Both the position numbers and the translations under genes were made by a program. Below, in pieces: positions 47,593 to 59,480 of a DNA stretch of 64,000 bases. Where the stretch lies: positions 22,582,983-22,646,982 of the forward strand of contig OZ020245.1 of assembly GCA_963971285.1 (NCBI GenBank), written 5' to 3'. Under the pieces are notes generated by a model. It made no database searches. It worked only from the letters and a program-made list of their open reading frames with translations, and was not told where the DNA came from. The stretch's first letter is position 1. Every line of letters begins with the position of its first letter. Origin of the DNA: Astropecten irregularis (Eukaryota; Echinodermata; Asteroidea; Paxillosida; Astropectinidae).

Positions 47593-48634
47593 TATACCTG
47601 CAGTTGATGTGTTCTGAGTCAGACCCGTGTGTGACTGGGCATGATAATAATGTAAGGAAACAAACATTAAATCAAATTTCTCTTGAATCATAGATGACGA
47701 TGTGATCCTAGCCATTAATCCATTGATGAAACGAGTTGAAACAGCCACATTGCCAGGTATTGAAGTTTTTTCTTTGTGATGTGACCAAAACTATACCCCC
47801 TCCCCTCCCCCTCCCAAAGCCCTTGATATTACAATGCCCACATTTTAAAAGCACCATACTCATCTACCCTCAGCCCCAAGTCTCAGCCCTAAAAACTATC
47901 CAGTATTAAAAAAAGGGAGGGTCTGATCCGGGTCAGCGTTATACTTGAAGATCACTAGTGACCAGGATATTATGTCTAGTTATGATACTCCGGTTGTTCT
48001 GGAACAGCCAGTGTATAAACCTATAGAAGAGTTTTACACAAAGCCCCATCTCACCCCAGCTCTGTCAATGCTATTGCATTACTTTTGCCACTGGACTATT
48101 TTTGGGCAAAATTAGTGAGACGCTGGGTACTTTACCCATTTTAAGTCCATACAGGACGTCTCATTGGAAGTCTTCCTCTCACTTTTCCCAACCCGCGCAG
48201 GCATTAATTCTATATACCGGCCAACTTCTGCTCAGGAAGAATTCTCGAGACATGCACTTTTCCCGAGACGAAAAGTCCAGTGCGGACAGTGCGACTCTGG
48301 TACCCTCATGATCCTAGTATTGACAGCTCGGTAATTCTTCCGTGCGTGCACGGTTAAGTTACCCGAGTCAAAAGTCCAAGTGCGGACACCGGCAATATTT
48401 GCCCATTTTTCTTATACCCATTGGGTCGGTGAAACCACCGGAAAATATAGTCCAGTGCGGACAGGGCTTTATTACTGCTGCTGTTATTGCTACTGCTACG
48501 GGTTGCTACTGCTGATGATGTTGATGCGAATGATATAATTATAGTGCTTCTATACTCTCATAACTGAAGCAAGATCTTTTGGAATGATACTGTTACATCT
48601 GGTTTTCAATTAAACATAATTCTAAATGCAAGGC

Positions 48635-48845
48635 AGTGAAAATACCACTCGTTCAAAATCGAGTTGTCCTTCATTATGGCTCTTGAAAAAGAGTGGTGGA
48701 TATTTCACTCTTTTGGGGTGGTTTTCACTTCTGGGGCAGAGTGACAAATCACTCAAAACGATGCAAACTTCACTCTGAAAGAGTGGAAGACAGCTCGAAA
48801 AAGAGTTGTCCTTCAAAATGGCTCTTCAAAGAGTGGTTTTTCACT
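48635..48845. mobile_element. Foldback element rich in CACTC/GAGTG
   Basis: AGTGAAAATACCACTC to GAGTGGTTTTTCACT, with two near-identical internal segments (GAGTTGTCCTTCA, ATGGCTCTT). Confidence 0.75.
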
Positions 48846-49193
48846 CTATTGTATTTAGAGATAATTGCAGTCGTTTTTATATGTGAAATGCAACATTCTT
48901 AACACCTATAAGCACAATTCATCTTGTTTTCTTTTTTTGGTCTTTGTTTCAACGGCCATAGCTCTCTCTATATACGAGCAGAACATGACGGCTGAGGATC
49001 TACAACGGTTGATGGGCAACAGACCAGATCAAATCGATCTCCCTACTCCTCCTCAGTAAGGGGTGATGGTGCATTGAACTAATGCAGGGCATCGAGAAAC
49101 AACGGAGAGCCAGTAGTGGACATCTTTCCGATTAGCAGAATCTCGACCGAATGTTTCGTCAAAGGTCGATTTCTGGTGTTTTTTGTTTAATTC

Positions 49194-49548
49194 TTAAAGG
49201 TAGTATCATATTTTGGCTTTTATCAAAGAAATACAGATTCATGGGCAAAAATACCAAGACAGATACAGTAAGAGTCATCTGTGAAAATTTCAGTCCCATA
49301 CGGTGCCCACTTTTAAAGAAAACAGTGAAAAACGGCCTCAGTATTTCTTAAGTCTTTTCTCTTTTATTTTGGATCTTTTAAGAGATCAAAAACATTTTCG
49401 GTCGTTGTTTTACTGATTTCTGGATAAATACTCCATTTCAGGCGGAAACATTTTAACGGTAGTTCTACCGCCACCGTCTTCATACCCTGTAAGTTATACG
49501 TAAATATGTGAACATTTCTGTTTTGGTTTCTTATGATACTACCTTTAA
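49194..49548 (+). mobile_element. Family A MITE, full length
   Basis: Both TTAA ends are present. A few bases of the right TIR (CCAAAG) are deleted. Confidence 0.83.
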
Positions 49549-49692
49549 GGGAAAGGACGGGGCAAGGAGGGGATGGGAGAGGCGGATAATTCGCAAGCCT
49601 AACGGAAGAGAAATTTAATGCAATTATGCGTTCATTCAACAACATTTTAGTCAAGTTGTGCCTAAGACCTGCAGAGACAATTCAGATGAATT

Positions 49693-49828
49693 CGGGGGTG
49701 GATTTCACAAAGGTAGTCATATATAACTTAGGACCAGTCTTTGGACTTAGGACTAGTCCTAAAGTTAGGACAAGTTACTCGTCCTAAATCGAGATAGGAC
49801 TAGTCTTAGCGCTTTGTGAAATCGGCCT
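49693..49828. mobile_element. Small foldback MITE (GGACTAGTCCTAA repeats)
   Basis: GGGGGTGGATTTCACAAAG to GCTTTGTGAAATCGGCC, with several GGACTAGTC/GGACAAGT subrepeats inside. Confidence 0.75.
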
Positions 49829-50290
49829 ATGGATTCATAAACTGTGGCTGTCTATAATTATAGGCACATTATACCGCAATGGCATAACTATAACTGGGAA
49901 GGTCTTCACACCCGGGGGATGGTCCTCTCTCTAGCTGGGTCGTATACTATACATCTGTATATCATAGAATCATGCACATTATATCCCATCCAGTGCTTTG
50001 GAAGGTTGGTTGTGCGACACATGGAGTTTTTAAAATCTGTTTGTTTGTTTTCACAATAGGCCTATGAACGTATCTTCATTGCAAATACAAAATACACGGA
50101 ATTTAAGGTGTGGTGAAACTCTGAATAACGATCAAATTTGACGACGCGAGACAGTTATTATATACCTCTAAACTATAACTATAAGTTGTAACTGCATGTA
50201 ATTGACGAGATAAAAGTCCAAACCTGATCATGTTTCTTATCGTTGTTTGTTGTATCAATTATCATTGATTTGTTTAAATGGTATATATGT

Positions 50291-50874
50291 ATTGCATATT
50301 GCTATATAGTTTCGCCCTTTTTTGTTGATGGAGACCCGGGGGATGATTGTACACACCCTCCCCCACCTAAAATTATGCGGGGGGTGCCTAGTGCATTATA
50401 CCACCCACACACCCCGTGCGCTATGCACACTCCTAATGTGATGTCGCTAAAGGTTTACTGTAATCAAATTTGGGAAAGGGGTGAAAGTGCTTTAAAATCA
50501 TTGCTTAATACATTATTAATGACTATATACATTTATATTTTTTATGTACATGTGAATGCTTAATTCGGACCAAAATAATTGTATTGCATATTGCTATATA
50601 GTTTCGCCCTTTTTTGTTGATGGAGACCCGGGGGATGATTGTACACACCCTCTCCCACCTAAAATTATGCGGGGGGTGCCTAGTGCATTATACCACCCAC
50701 ACCCCGTGCGCTATGTACATTCCTAATGTGATGTCGCTAAAGGTTTACTGTAATCAAATTTGGGAAAGGGGTGAAAGTGCTTTAGAATCATTGCTTAATA
50801 CATTATTAATGACTATATACATTTATATTTTTTATGTACATGTGAATGCTTAATTCGGACCAAAATGTTACAAA
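50291..50874 (+). repeat. 292 bp tandem direct duplication
   Basis: Units start at 50291 and 50583 with ATTGCATATTGCTATATAGT and end AATGCTTAATTCGGACCAAA. Only a handful of differences. Confidence 0.92.
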
Positions 50875-51000
50875 ATCAGTTCATGTATGCCCCCCCCCCC
50901 CCAAAGGTCCCCCTTGGAACCGATCCACGCAACAATAGCTTGTGACGTCACCTACAGAACTAGTATAATAAGGCTCGCAACACACTGTATACTGGGCCGA

Positions 51001-51048
51001 TTTCATAAAACTTTCAGCAGCTCTATGAAATTGGCCCCATGTTACACA
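51001..51048. mobile_element. Family B MITE, collapsed to its two ends
   Basis: Only about 48 bp: GGGCCGATTTCATAAAACTT joined directly to GCTCTATGAAATTGGCCCCA. It occupies the same flank as the full copy at 57931-58167. Confidence 0.75.
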
Positions 51049-51232
51049 TCTCTAATTTACAACCCAATAACCGCTACCTTAATAAATAAATGCAAGGCAA
51101 ATATGTATACCAATGCAAGTATGTTGTTTCAGCACATGACTGTAATAATGTTGTGCTTTTATTTTTGTTATGCCTTTCAGTAGACCTCGTTTAAACAAAC
51201 TTTATTTAATCAGAATGTAACATGTAAATACC
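51032..51232 (+). repeat. Left arm of a 200 bp inverted repeat
   Basis: Shares ATGTTACACATCTCTAATTT and AACAAACTTTATTTAATCAG with the complement of 57746-57945. Confidence 0.88.
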
Positions 51233-53079
51233 CAGGTCTCACAATTGACCATCAGTGTATCTAGTCATTCCTATACAGACTACAGTCTTTTATCAAATCA
51301 GCTCGACAGAGCGAAGCTAATTATTATACTAATGAACGCGTCAGTGCACGTTGTAAAGTGTGAGACATTAAACTTTCTCGTGTGTAATTAGGGACATTAT
51401 AAGGAGGATGAACAGAAAATGTAACCTTCCTGATTAATCCAGAAACATTACAACCCTGCTGGCATTGGAACAGCCTGGAAATTGGAATAAACGTGATTGG
51501 CCATTATAGTGTTTGGTATTTTCGTACTTTCCCTACTGATTGGCTAATGAATGTGACGTCGTTTTAAGCTGTTCTTATTCCAGTCCGGCTTGAACCCGAA
51601 CACCTAAATAGATATTGTGGTTACACGATCAGTGTAAAGCAAAGATTATCTTTGGTGTAAAGCCATATTCGTTCAGTCTTGTATCATTGTTATGGGGGAC
51701 TGCACTTTCTCCATGTCGTGGCCACAGCCCTCGATCCGAAGTGTTGGTGGCATGTCTTTTTGTTTTTAAGTTGACAGCAAAACACCCACAACAGGCAGGA
51801 GAGCAAACAAACAAAGAAACAAGAACCTAATGGGATCATGTCATCTCCTTTAGAATTAGTACGTAGGCCCTCCCTGTACACGAAAGAGGCTATACGCTGT
51901 GACACCCTAGACAGGCTATAGAGCTCCCCAAATATCAATACTTGGCTCAGTGATACCATAGATGTACAACGAAGCGGAACCAATTATTTGAAAGGGCTCT
52001 TTGAAAAAAAATACAACTTACAGGTAGGCCTATATAGCTAGAGAAAAATAAGTAGGTACGGTACACGATCGGGTGCAGGCTATTAGCACGATTATGGTGC
52101 AGACACCCCTACGAGTCGGGCTGGCACAGTATCGTGTGCGTATTGTATAAGGGGTGTACTCATTATACATGCGCAGTGAACACGGGGAAAGTTATGGCGG
52201 TATAGTAAGGTGAGGCACTGACGGTCTGGGTATTTCATTATTACTTTAACTTCACTTGACGTGAAACGAAATTAGCACAGCCTGGTATACTATAATACCA
52301 GTTGCAGGCTTTGGTTGAAGGTCGGCGGTTGGTGACCTCTAGGCCTACCTCTGTAGCTAGCTACAGCTACAGTACAGACTGATGAAAACACTCCATCAGA
52401 CGTTAGCGTGGGAGTCTGTGGGAGTGTGACAAAAATCCGTGGCCTTCACCAGCGCTCCGAGGGAAATTACTGGCCTGAACGTGTTATAATGCTCATAATC
52501 AGGAGGAGTATTATACAACACATGTCAATGAATTCTGCTAGCATCCATGATCAAACCATGGTAGCTAGTACGGATGTACATTGGTAACCTAAGGCAAGCT
52601 ATACGGCGATCACTTGCACTGCATACAATCCATGTGATGTGGACTCCCCGTTGTGTTACTGCTATAGGAATCGATTGCTGTACAGAAGCTACCTGCATTG
52701 GTTCGATAGTGCCAGCACAGCAAGAGCGAGATCATTGATGACCCGTGGCTTACTTATGTACACGCAGTCGAAAATCCATATGACTTTGTTCAAGGAGGAA
52801 GAGGGCTTCCTCCGTGCTTTGATTCATATTTGATGACGGCATGCACTGAGACTTCTGGAATCCCGTGAACGGTTCCACAGTTCCAGGACCCATGCAGATC
52901 CGTCGGAACCGTTAGATTTTTGGGAACGAGCTGCAAATAAGGAGACTAGAGACAGACATACCGAACATCTGTACAGTGACCTCTGTGCGCGTGATTGTGA
53001 AGGACTGGAAGGATTGGATACAAGTTACATTACGAGAACGGGCTGGGTATAGGGCCGTTTCCGTCCGCATGTTGGACAG

Positions 53080-53928
53080 ATGATTTCCACGATGGATGCA
53101 TATGAAGATGACCCTTCGTCTGATCACCAGTCATCCACGGAAATGTCAGCTGAGAGTGAATCCTTCCACGATGCCCTCGACAGGTCAGCCTTTCACCAAC
53201 AAAACACAACTGCGCCCTCTGTTGAAAGTTCCCAGCAGGGCAAAAGTGAAACTGAAGCGACTGACAGCGCCAGGGTCGCTACTCGTCTTGAGACGGTAAA
53301 GAGAAGACCCTATTTCCCGAAGGACTACCGTCCACGCTCTGCCAGGACTAGGTACAGTGTCGGCGTCCAGACTAGTAGTCCCGAAGAGAGCAAGTCGAGC
53401 CAGTGGCGAATGGATACCAATCCCGATCAGACGGAGACAGTTCAGCATCTTGAATGTCACACCGATGAGGAAGACGTGTATGTGGACGCCCAGGAGTCAA
53501 TGTCCGCCTACGACGATGTCACACCGGGACTAGGAATGGACAGTAGGCGAACCTCACCGGATGTCACGACCGGACGTTGCAAGAGTGTTCGGATGTCCTC
53601 CTGCCCCGGGGATAGTCTACATCGTAGGGGAGTCGGGACTCGAGATGGCTGCCGGGAGAACATGGTTCGCCCGTCCCAGCCTGAGAGTACACCCCACGAT
53701 GCATCATGCAGTTCATGCTCACCGTGCTTGCTGACTGTAGCATATTGCCTTGCCCTGATGCTGTTCTTATCCATTCTGCTTTCCTTGTTTCTCACCATCT
53801 TCCTATTGTTCTCTCGGAATCACGGTCTGGGTATCGGACCCGGTCTCCTATATTCCGATGTGGATTTCATCCGGAACCATATCAATCCCCACTTGGATCT
53901 CCGTCATAACGGTGCACCTCCTACCTAG
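53080..53928 (+). CDS. Single-exon ORF, tail-anchored-like membrane protein of unknown function
   Basis: 282 codons, not recognised. The ATG at 53080 has an in-frame TAG 27 bp upstream, so the ORF does not continue as an open 5' extension; a second Met is at codon 5. Residues 1-215 are hydrophilic, Ser/Asp/Glu-rich and look disordered, with a basic patch (VKRRPYFPKDYRPRSARTRY, about residues 73-92) and a Cys cluster (CSSCSPC) just before the membrane. Residues about 216-245 are one strongly hydrophobic segment. The tail of about 37 residues ends HLDLRHNGAPPT. No signal peptide is seen at the N-terminus, so a C-terminally anchored cytosolic protein is plausible. The third-position pattern and length make a real coding sequence likely, but it could be a retrogene or the last exon of a longer gene. 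It lies between two inverted 200 bp repeats, and a transposon begins 27 bp after its stop. Confidence 0.6.
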   Translation: MISTMDAYEDDPSSDHQSSTEMSAESESFHDALDRSAFHQQNTTAPSVESSQQGKSETEATDSARVATRLETVKRRPYFPKDYRPRSARTRYSVGVQTSSPEESKSSQWRMDTNPDQTETVQHLECHTDEEDVYVDAQESMSAYDDVTPGLGMDSRRTSPDVTTGRCKSVRMSSCPGDSLHRRGVGTRDGCRENMVRPSQPESTPHDASCSSCSPCLLTVAYCLALMLFLSILLSLFLTIFLLFSRNHGLGIGPGLLYSDVDFIRNHINPHLDLRHNGAPPT

Positions 53929-53954
53929 GGCTAATTTCATTCAGCTTCGAATTG

Positions 53955-54329
53955 CTTAAAGGGATGGTACAGAACTGTTTTTTGCGACAAAACCGTTGCT
54001 GACAGTGAAAGCACATTATGTAATCCATCATTTATCTTAACTGACAAACCTGTAGAAGTTTGAGGTCAATCAGCCATCTGGGTCACGAGAAAATAGTGAA
54101 AACCCGTTTACAAATTACAACGATATTATGCGTTCATAATAAAACGCTTCGACGCGATTTATTCCAATCGGAAAATAGTTTCATTTATTTCTCAACGAAT
54201 ATGGCATTTCAGACAAAAACATATCATGGTATGTTTTCTCCTATCATCATCATTATACTGTGTAAGTTTTATGTGAATCTGTGATCTTGAAGTGTATTTT
54301 GTCTTACCAATTCTGTACCATCCCTTTAC
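53955..54329 (+). mobile_element. Family A-like MITE with different TIRs, 27 bp after a stop codon
   Basis: TIRs TTAAAGGGATGGTACAGAAC and AATTCTGTACCATCCCTTTA. The same sub-terminal landmark (TGTGTAAGTTTTATGTGAAT) and overall size as family A, but the rest is strongly diverged. It begins directly after the 282-codon ORF. Confidence 0.7.
54138..54143 (+). promoter_or_regulatory. Candidate AATAAA polyadenylation signal inside MITE
   Basis: AATAAA 210 bp after the stop of the 282-codon ORF, located inside the family A-type element 53955-54329. If used, the transposon supplies the 3' end of the transcript. Confidence 0.3.
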
Positions 54330-54868
54330 TAATGACTCAATATTCCACATGATGTGTAGCCTATATATGCTACCTTTTGTGACTATAGTTGTACCATTTT
54401 TGGAGAAACCCATAGCATGAACATCGCATGGAATTTGGGCTGTTATACCCAAGTTTTACCAAGCAAGACAATATTCATAATAGAGTGCGTATCAGGTCCA
54501 CGAAAAAGGTACACAAGGTGAGCAACTTCCAAACAATTTCCATGGAAACAGACATGTAAGCATGGTGCTGATGTGTACCCACGCAGCGTTTCATTTTCAC
54601 ATATGAAACGCCATGTTGATATGTTGATAGATTGCGACGTGAGTGCCGTATTTGTTAGGAATATAATTGTGTTACTAAAACTGAACTAACCATCCATCAA
54701 TATGCCAATTATAAACTAACTGCTAAATGCTACTATAACTATGCATGAGGAAACACATTACAAGCCCAAGTCTTTCACGTGATATTACGCAATTTTCTGG
54801 TTCGAAGCTTGCCATGAAATCCTGGTCAGGATAGCAAATCGTTGAAATGAACTCAGCCATTTTTACTC

Positions 54869-55241
54869 TTAAAGGTAGTATCATACTTTGGTATAAGAAG
54901 CCAAAACAGATGTTCACAGATTTACGTATAACTTACAGGGTACAGTATGAAGATGCGGTACTGGTAGAAACATACCGTTAAAATTTTTCTGAAATGGTGT
55001 ATTTATCCAGAAATTAGTAAAACAACGACCGAAAATCTTTTTGATCTTTGAAAAGATCAAAAATAAAAGAGAAAAGACTTAAGAAATACTGTGGCCGTTT
55101 TCACTGTTTTCTCAAAAAGTGGGCACCGTATGGGACTGAACTTTTCACAGATGACTGTTATTGTATCTGTCTTGATATAGGCCTATTTGCCCATGAATCT
55201 GCATTTCTTTGACAAAAACCAAAGTATGATACTACCTTTAA
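54869..55241 (-). mobile_element. Family A MITE, full length
   Basis: Both TIRs intact, TTAA at 54869 and 55238-55241; central GATCTTTGAAAAGATC. Confidence 0.87.
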
Positions 55242-55743
55242 ACAAGGTAATTCTTGTAGGAATGTACATGTATACGTTTTCGGCATAAGCCAAGAAAATA
55301 TACTGCACTAATCTAACGACCAAGCATACTAGCTACAGAATGTATATACGCATGCGCGCGAGCACAGACCGTCAAGTTTCATTTTTTCATTTCTTTGAAA
55401 GGCAAATATTTTTCACATTTTAACTTTTAAGCACATGTATCTATTTTTTCACATTGAAATATTTTTTTTTAAAGGATAGCATAATCGTATTGTAGGCCAT
55501 GCTGTCTTCATTAATATTATTATTATATTATTATTTAGAAGCATTAAGCCAATGATTTTTATCGTAAAGCCAATATTCAACAATTAGCTCTCTGGTAAAG
55601 CTCTATGCGGAAATTAATAGTTATTAGAAAAAAATTATGGAATGTAATAATGAATAAAAAATCCTGTCCGACGAACGCACAAATGACAAGTCTGCAAGAG
55701 TTATTACAGGGTTAAGATAGGGAACAATACCATTTACTGCATA

Positions 55744-55861
55744 GAGAACCCGGGTCTTCAAGTCAACAGCGCACGCGCACGCAATTGTGAGCATGCGCGC
55801 GTTGTTTTGCGCCTGCGCTGTTGTGCGTGCGCGTGCGCTGTTGACTTGAAGACCGGTTCTC
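55744..55861. repeat. GC-rich perfect-arm hairpin
   Basis: 118 bp foldback. Arms include GGTCTTCAAGTCAACAGCGC and GCGCTGTTGACTTGAAGACC, enclosing alternating purine-pyrimidine CGCACGCGCACGC-type tracts. Confidence 0.85.
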
Positions 55862-57020
55862 AAAAGTCTCCCATTCCTCCTCACAATATACCTATGTCAC
55901 TTGTCAGCACTGTACAAAACAAATACAACTACCAAAGACGCACCCAAACCCCACCCCAGAAAAGAAGTTTTGATCACCCTTTCCGATTTACAATACAGGT
56001 ATTAAAGTCTTGAAGAGAGCAGAGGTGTCGTCCATGCACAGGGCTTGTATTTACTGATTTACAATGCAAGTTGAAGAATTCTTCCCCTGGTATTTCCACA
56101 TTTTCAAAATGACATAATTTGTTTTAGTATAGCATGATCTGCAGTGCGAGAAACAGCCGCGCTGGCATCAGAATGACTGTACGGGAAACATTTTCGATCT
56201 CGTTATGCTATAGTTGGCAATATATCTCTCAATACTGAGGCTATCCATGGTACAAAATTAATTTGCCGCATTTAAAAGACATTTTTATTTCCAAAATTTC
56301 AAGTAAAGCGTGAATTGCAGCGCGTTAAAAAATAAAGCCGAGCTGGCATCAGATTGACTGCACACTTCTTGTAATATCTGCACACGTCTACAATGTAAAC
56401 TCAGTACGTATACCGGCTGAGTGCAAGTTCTCTCATTTTATATGGTGACAGTTTGGTTATAACTTGTGTTCGATTGGCAGCCATTTCACTACATTTAATT
56501 ACTCTATAATAATCTATTCCCCTACCTTAAATTGCAACCAGTACGTCTGCTTGTCATGTCCAGAGGTACATCCACGGGTAACTCCAAAAGAGGCCATCAG
56601 TACCGTCTGAACGAACAGAGAGTTCATCGGTCTGAGTCAATACTGCATACTGTACTGCCCATCTCCGCCCATGTCCACTGGCTGAAATGCAGTGCTATTC
56701 TGGTTGAAGCCTGTGCATAATCCCACTACAAAACCTGAATAGTGAATCTCAGTGCAGAAGATTCCTCTGGCATTCCAAAGAGTGCCTACCGCGCAACCTC
56801 CAATTTTGGACCAAAGCCAGACTTTACCAGCAGGCCATACCCACAATGGTCAGTATTTACTCGTGTTTATTCTGTGTACAATTTACAATTTAAAGCACAA
56901 AGCCAATAAAGTATGTATCCCTTCGGAGACCTACTGGAAACGGGCAACACGAGTTCGAGAAGGGTTATTAATTTTATGTCAAGCACTGTAAAACAGAAGG
57001 GCAAATGTACGACGTTCTAA

Positions 57021-57330
57021 GAGTGTCATTCCACTTATCCAGATAACCACATTATTTATCTTGCCAAGTCGACTTTTGGAGTGGTAGGCCTAAATAAAGG
57101 ACGTCTTGTCTCAATAATTATCTCAACAAGATGACTAGTTTTAAGTGAAAATGAGAAGTCGTCTTATCCTGATAATTATAACTTCGGATTTAGCATAAAC
57201 CTGGAGGAACTATGGTTTTAGTAAGTCGTCCTTACTAGGTAAACTATCAGGACAAGTCGACTTCCTCTTTTCAGTATAAATTCGTCTTGGCGAGATAAAT
57301 GTGGGTATCTGGATAAGTGCAATGGCACTC
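57021..57330. mobile_element. 310 bp TIR element
   Basis: GAGTGTCATTCCACTTATCC to GGATAAGTGCAATGGCACTC, then inner ACATTATTTATC and GAGATAAATGT; several GTCGACTT/AAGTCGTC subrepeats. Confidence 0.82.
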
Positions 57331-57745
57331 ATGGAGCTCCGTACAAATGTACATGAACAGTACACATTACACAAAAAATCACGTCATTTATCAATTATGG
57401 ATTTCAAATGTGATACTACTGCACCGGAAAATTGAAAAAAAAAAATTCCTCGTAATTAACAACAGAAAACACTTAAAATGTATAAAAGAGGTACAAAAGC
57501 GGATACTGCGTAGGCCTATAATACTCGAGCAACAATATATTGACTAGTTTACAAAATAACGAACGACAGATGATGAAAAAAAAAGAAGAAATTCACAATT
57601 TGGAAGACTACTCCAACTCGTTTAAATAAGAATCGTTTATTTTAATTACACTGCGGCTCTTTGTAAATAAAAACCTCTACGGTGCATATCATACATTATC
57701 ACCAGTTAAATTCTGAACTGACAAATTATCTAATATCATTACCTA

Positions 57746-57945
57746 TTTACATGTTACATTCTGATTAAATAAAGTTTGTTTAAACGAAGTCCAAAGGCAT
57801 AAACATAAAATAAAACCACAACATTATTACAGTCATGTGCTGAAACAACATACTTGCATTGGTATACATGTTTTCTGCATTTTATTTATTTAGGTAGCGG
57901 TTATTGGGTTGTAAATTAGAGATGTGTAACATGGGGCCAATTTCA
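57746..57945 (-). repeat. Right arm of a 200 bp inverted repeat
   Basis: Inverse copy of 51032-51232. The arms are about 6.5 kb apart and enclose the 282-codon ORF. Confidence 0.88.
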
Positions 57946-58167
57946 TAGAGCTGCTTAAGCACACAAATTTGCTTATTATAAACATGAAAAGTCTTCCTTG
58001 ATCAAACAGGATTACCAAACAATTAATGTTCATGTGATGTTTACTGCTTTTGACTTGTATTTTGACCATTGTTTGCTAAGCATAACATTCACAAGGAGTT
58101 TTTGCTGGCATACTGATTTTATACCAAGGTTTTTGGTGCTTAAGCAACTCTATGAATTTGGCCCCAT
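57931..58167 (+). mobile_element. Family B MITE, full length
   Basis: Left ATGGGGCCAATTTCATAGAG, right CTATGAATTTGGCCCCAT. An AT dinucleotide lies outside both ends, consistent with a 2 bp target duplication. Confidence 0.85.
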
Positions 58168-58524
58168 GGTTGGAACATTTCTTACAGATTTCAAGGACGA
58201 AATGTTATAGATGTAACATCTACAATCCTTTCTTTACGAGTGTTTTCACACTGAAATCAAATAATCACTCTTTGTAGTGCAATATGAATAACAATGATAT
58301 TTTTAAACGAATCATATTTGAGGCGTTTTAAAAAGCATGAAGCATGAACTACTTCCTGTGTAACAGTATATACACTCTTTCCAAAATCATGCCCCAAACG
58401 TGATGGAATAAGTCATATGTATTAGTATTGATATGAATATAATATAATACTCATTGTTGTATTCACATACACTGGAGTTGATATGACTATTGGTCTGGAT
58501 AGATATATTCCTGTATTTTCTTTT

Positions 58525-58870
58525 AATCATCAATTAATAACCACAAGGAAAACTGACCGAATTGAAAGTCATTGCAAAGCGAACAAAGCAAAATAAATTG
58601 ACTGTGGAGCGGGATTCGAACCAGCGACCTACATAATACCGTACAGACGCTCTTACCAACTGAGCTATCCAGGTTATGTTGGTATAATGTCTCTATTAGT
58701 CAATTATCTTTGTTCGTTTGGCAGTCAGAAGCCATGAAACCATGCACATAATACAGCTATATCCCAAGGGTTATTTTATCGATACTCGCAGCAATTAGCA
58801 ATGCAACAACTTGAGAAACGGATCATGGGGGATCACTCAAAGAGGATGCTGTATTTTCTTTTAATTATAA
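58525..58870 (-). mobile_element. tRNA-derived SINE, near full length
   Basis: ATTCGAACCAGCGACC (B box), CTTACCAACTGAGCTATCCA (A box), the shared GGCAGTCAGAAGCCATGAAA and the AGAGGATGC end; tail TTAATAACCACAAGG on the left. Confidence 0.8.
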
Positions 58871-59269
58871 CAGCCGATCCTTTTCCACAGGAAAGGAAGG
58901 TTGATACACAGAAATCATGAATAAAATTATCTTTCAGTTTGCTAGCCAGGCTGCCTCTGCTTCACATTAAGATTCTTCTCTAAACACATTCGTCTTCAAG
59001 TCATTATAGTTTTTCTATTTTCCTTTTAGTGCGTAGAATTTGTTTAAAGGTATTAGGCCTTTTTAGGCTTTTATTAGGCTTTTTTTATACATTTGTTATT
59101 ATTAATATAACCATACACTGTGTTTCGCAAGTTTGGGTCAGCAGCCGATTAAGAAGTACATTACATGAAAGTGTCATAAATGGAACTTGTCGAGCTGAAA
59201 TCATCATCACGATATCATTTGTTCTGAAGTTCTGAAGACCACACACTACTAAAATACCCATCTGGGAAA

Positions 59270-59480
59270 TCAAAGATTACACTTGGTGACAGGGCATTTG
59301 TGTATGCTGCTCCCAAACTGTGGAATAATCTTCCTGTTACTGTTCGGCAGGCTAACTCTCTAGATCAGTTCAAGACCTTTTTAAAGACCCATTTATTCAA
59401 TGCTAATTTTTTTTTTTTTGTAATGCACAGTAGAGTATATTGAGATAGTAGCTGCGCAATGAGTAAATATCCTTTATTAT
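59270..59480 (+). mobile_element. LINE remnant, reverse transcriptase C-terminus
   Basis: Reads GDRAFVYAAPKLWNNLPVTV then DQFKTFLKTHLFNA, followed by a T-run and a tail with TTATTATTATTG. Upstream frames are broken. Confidence 0.72.

Larger units (their letters stand above)
40749..53079. other. Intergenic region between nvd and the 282-codon ORF
   Basis: No convincing coding exon. The main content is family A fragments (40901-41372), family E G-rich elements (41553 and 42169), the alternating-palindrome array (42326-42720), the assembly gap (43047-43246), the 1.74 kb tandem duplication (43450-46839), a LINE remnant (46740-47150), a family C copy (47311-47592), a CACTC-rich foldback (48635-48845), a family A copy (49194-49548) and the 292 bp tandem duplication (50291-50874). 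The stretch 51240-53079 is unique-looking and could hold the promoter and 5' UTR of the next gene. Confidence 0.6.

Noticed and set aside
48865..49059. Short ORF ending TAEDLQRLMGNRPDQIDLPT
   Set aside because: It looks protein-like and has a possible AG and GTAAGG at its ends, but there is no neighbouring exon and no family I can name.
53185..53798. Minus-strand ORFs opposite the 282-codon ORF
   Set aside because: Shorter, no features, and no in-frame support; shadows of the plus-strand frame.
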